DNA of 64,000 nt from positions 1 through 64,000 of the forward strand of contig NZ_JABTEX010000001.1 in the NCBI RefSeq assembly GCF_015711645.1. Direction: 5' to 3'. The DNA comes from Planomonospora sp. ID82291 (GTDB lineage Bacteria; Actinomycetota; Actinomycetes; Streptosporangiales; Streptosporangiaceae). Under the pieces are notes generated by a model. It saw nothing but the letters and a program-made list of their open reading frames with translations, was not told the origin of the DNA and searched no databases. Below, piece after piece: positions 63,096 to 64,000 of the stretch. Within the stretch, counting starts at the first letter, position 1. Each line of letters starts with the position of its first letter. A program made the position numbers and the translations under genes.

Positions 63096-64000
63096 GTGGC
63101 TTCCGGACGCCAGCGTTTCTCGATCATCAGTGACGGCCTACCCAGTCAGCTCCCTGATGTCGACCCCAGCGAGACCCAGGAGTGGCTCGAGTCGCTCGAC
63201 AACGTCGTCAAGACGGAGGGCCGCACGCGCGCCCGCTACTTGATGCTCCGCCTGTTGGAGCGGGCGCGGGAGCACCAGGTCGGCGTCCCCGGCCTGCGCA
63301 GCACCGACTACATCAACACGATCCCGCCGGAGCGCGAGCCCTGGTTCCCCGGCGACGAGCACGTCGAGCGGCGGATCCGCGCCTACATCCGGTGGAACGC
63401 CGCGGTCATGGTGACCCGGGCCAACGCCCGGACCAACGTCGGCGGCCACATCGCCACCTACGCCTCGGCCGCGTCGCTCTACGAGGTGGGCTTCAACCAC
63501 TTCTTCCGCGGCAAGGACCACGGCGAGTCGGGCGACCAGGTCTTCTTCCAGGGCCACGCGGCCCCGGGCATCTACGCCCGGGCGTTCCTGGAGGGCCGCC
63601 TCAACGAGGCACAGCTCGACGCCTTCCGGCAGGAGCTGTCGCACGGGTTCAAGGGCCTGCCCTCCTACCCGCACCCGCGCCTCATGCCGGACTTCTGGGA
63701 GTTCCCCACGGTCTCCATGGGCCTGGGCCCGATCGGCGCGATCTACCAGGCGCGGTTCAACCGCTACCTGCTCAGCCGCAAGGTCAAGGACACCAGCCGC
63801 AGCCACGTGTGGTGCTTCCTCGGCGACGGCGAGATGGACGAGCCCGAGTCGCTCGGCGCGATCGGCGTGGCCGCCCGCGAGGAGCTCGACAACCTCACCT
63901 TCGTCATCAACTGCAACCTGCAGCGCCTCGACGGCCCGGTCCGCGGCAACGGAAAGATCATCCAGGAGCTGGAGACCTACTTCCGCGGCGCCGGCTGGAA
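63096..64000 (+). CDS. aceE: Pyruvate dehydrogenase E1 (homodimeric), 5' part
   Basis: The first 301 codons; the gene (about 900 codons) continues past the window. [89 protein letters not shown] and the start of the thiamin-diphosphate domain [20 protein letters not shown] (GDG) are those of AceE. It decarboxylates pyruvate and acetylates the E2 lipoyl arm. GTG 63096 gives the MASxRxRF start usual in the group and has GGAAGG upstream; GTG 63051 is the alternative. Confidence 0.95.
   Translation, partial: MASGRQRFSIISDGLPSQLPDVDPSETQEWLESLDNVVKTEGRTRARYLMLRLLERAREHQVGVPGLRSTDYINTIPPEREPWFPGDEHVERRIRAYIRWNAAVMVTRANARTNVGGHIATYASAASLYEVGFNHFFRGKDHGESGDQVFFQGHAAPGIYARAFLEGRLNEAQLDAFRQELSHGFKGLPSYPHPRLMPDFWEFPTVSMGLGPIGAIYQARFNRYLLSRKVKDTSRSHVWCFLGDGEMDEPESLGAIGVAAREELDNLTFVINCNLQRLDGPVRGNGKIIQELETYFRGAGW

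Overview
The window is about 64 kb of very GC-rich DNA with dense genes on both strands, frequent GTG starts, 4-bp ATGA/GTGA gene overlaps and little intergenic space. The gene set points to a filamentous actinomycete: DUF397 and DUF5753 regulators, DUF3052, an actinobacterial integration host factor, a polyphosphate glucokinase, an actinobacterial-type homodimeric aceE, and a CelR/CebR operator in front of a family 6 cellulase. I infer the order Streptosporangiales (Streptosporangiaceae-like), but the sequence alone does not fix genus or species.

Left part (1-10 kb). A small membrane protein and an amidohydrolase that has lost its metal ligands precede a tightly overlapping operon of PAS-PAS-STAS (RsbR-like), RsbS, RsbT, an ATPase-PP2C fusion and a PAS histidine kinase, a stressosome-type switch. 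An apparently leaderless ArsR-VOC pair, a pentapeptide-repeat protein, a gamma-glutamyltransferase and a DUF5709-like protein follow.

10-28 kb. A HAD hydrolase, a tandem-MerR (TioE-like) regulator divergent from a UvrA-like ABC ATPase, an SRPBCC protein, the DEAH helicase HrpA, a secreted CBM2/GH6 cellobiohydrolase with a perfect CelR box, a sortase-fold protein without catalytic residues, polyphosphate glucokinase, an ABC exporter half, an FMN reductase and an ABC-F ATPase.

28-43 kb. A secreted protein of unknown function, an acyl-CoA dehydrogenase, a decayed SDR gene and other debris, small unknown genes, an operon of GlxA-type regulator, membrane DJ-1/PfpI protein and mIHF paralogue, then a compact iron-related group (methyltransferase, diiron haem-oxygenase-like enzyme, glycosyltransferase, convergent CDGSH protein). 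A DUF2637-like membrane protein and an overlapping sulfotransferase/GT4 pair come next.

43-57 kb. A frameshifted dprA, a WhiJ/AbaA-like regulatory set (ATP-binding protein, XRE-DUF5753, DUF397), a secreted nuclease, RecQ, a serine hydrolase, a sigma factor with a SnoaL-like tail, an MmcQ/YjbR protein, a poly-gamma-glutamate hydrolase and a NarL-type two-component system.

57-64 kb. A tRNA-Val gene and a 46-bp copy of its 3' half bracket about 2 kb of remnants: a deleted nucleotidyltransferase gene lies just outside, and a DUF6461 gene and a VapBC-like pair lie inside. Housekeeping genes follow: a ROK glucokinase, a zinc-ribbon protein, an AhpE-like peroxiredoxin, DUF3052, YjbQ and DUF1918, then the 5' part of aceE, which runs off the end.

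Two themes recur. Unrelated short tandem duplications (7-57 bp) occur at some 17 sites, mostly intergenic; one has multiplied the ATP-lid motif of the RsbT/RsbX-type fusion. There are also several dead enzymes or pseudogenes (amidohydrolase, sortase, SDR, DprA, nucleotidyltransferase).
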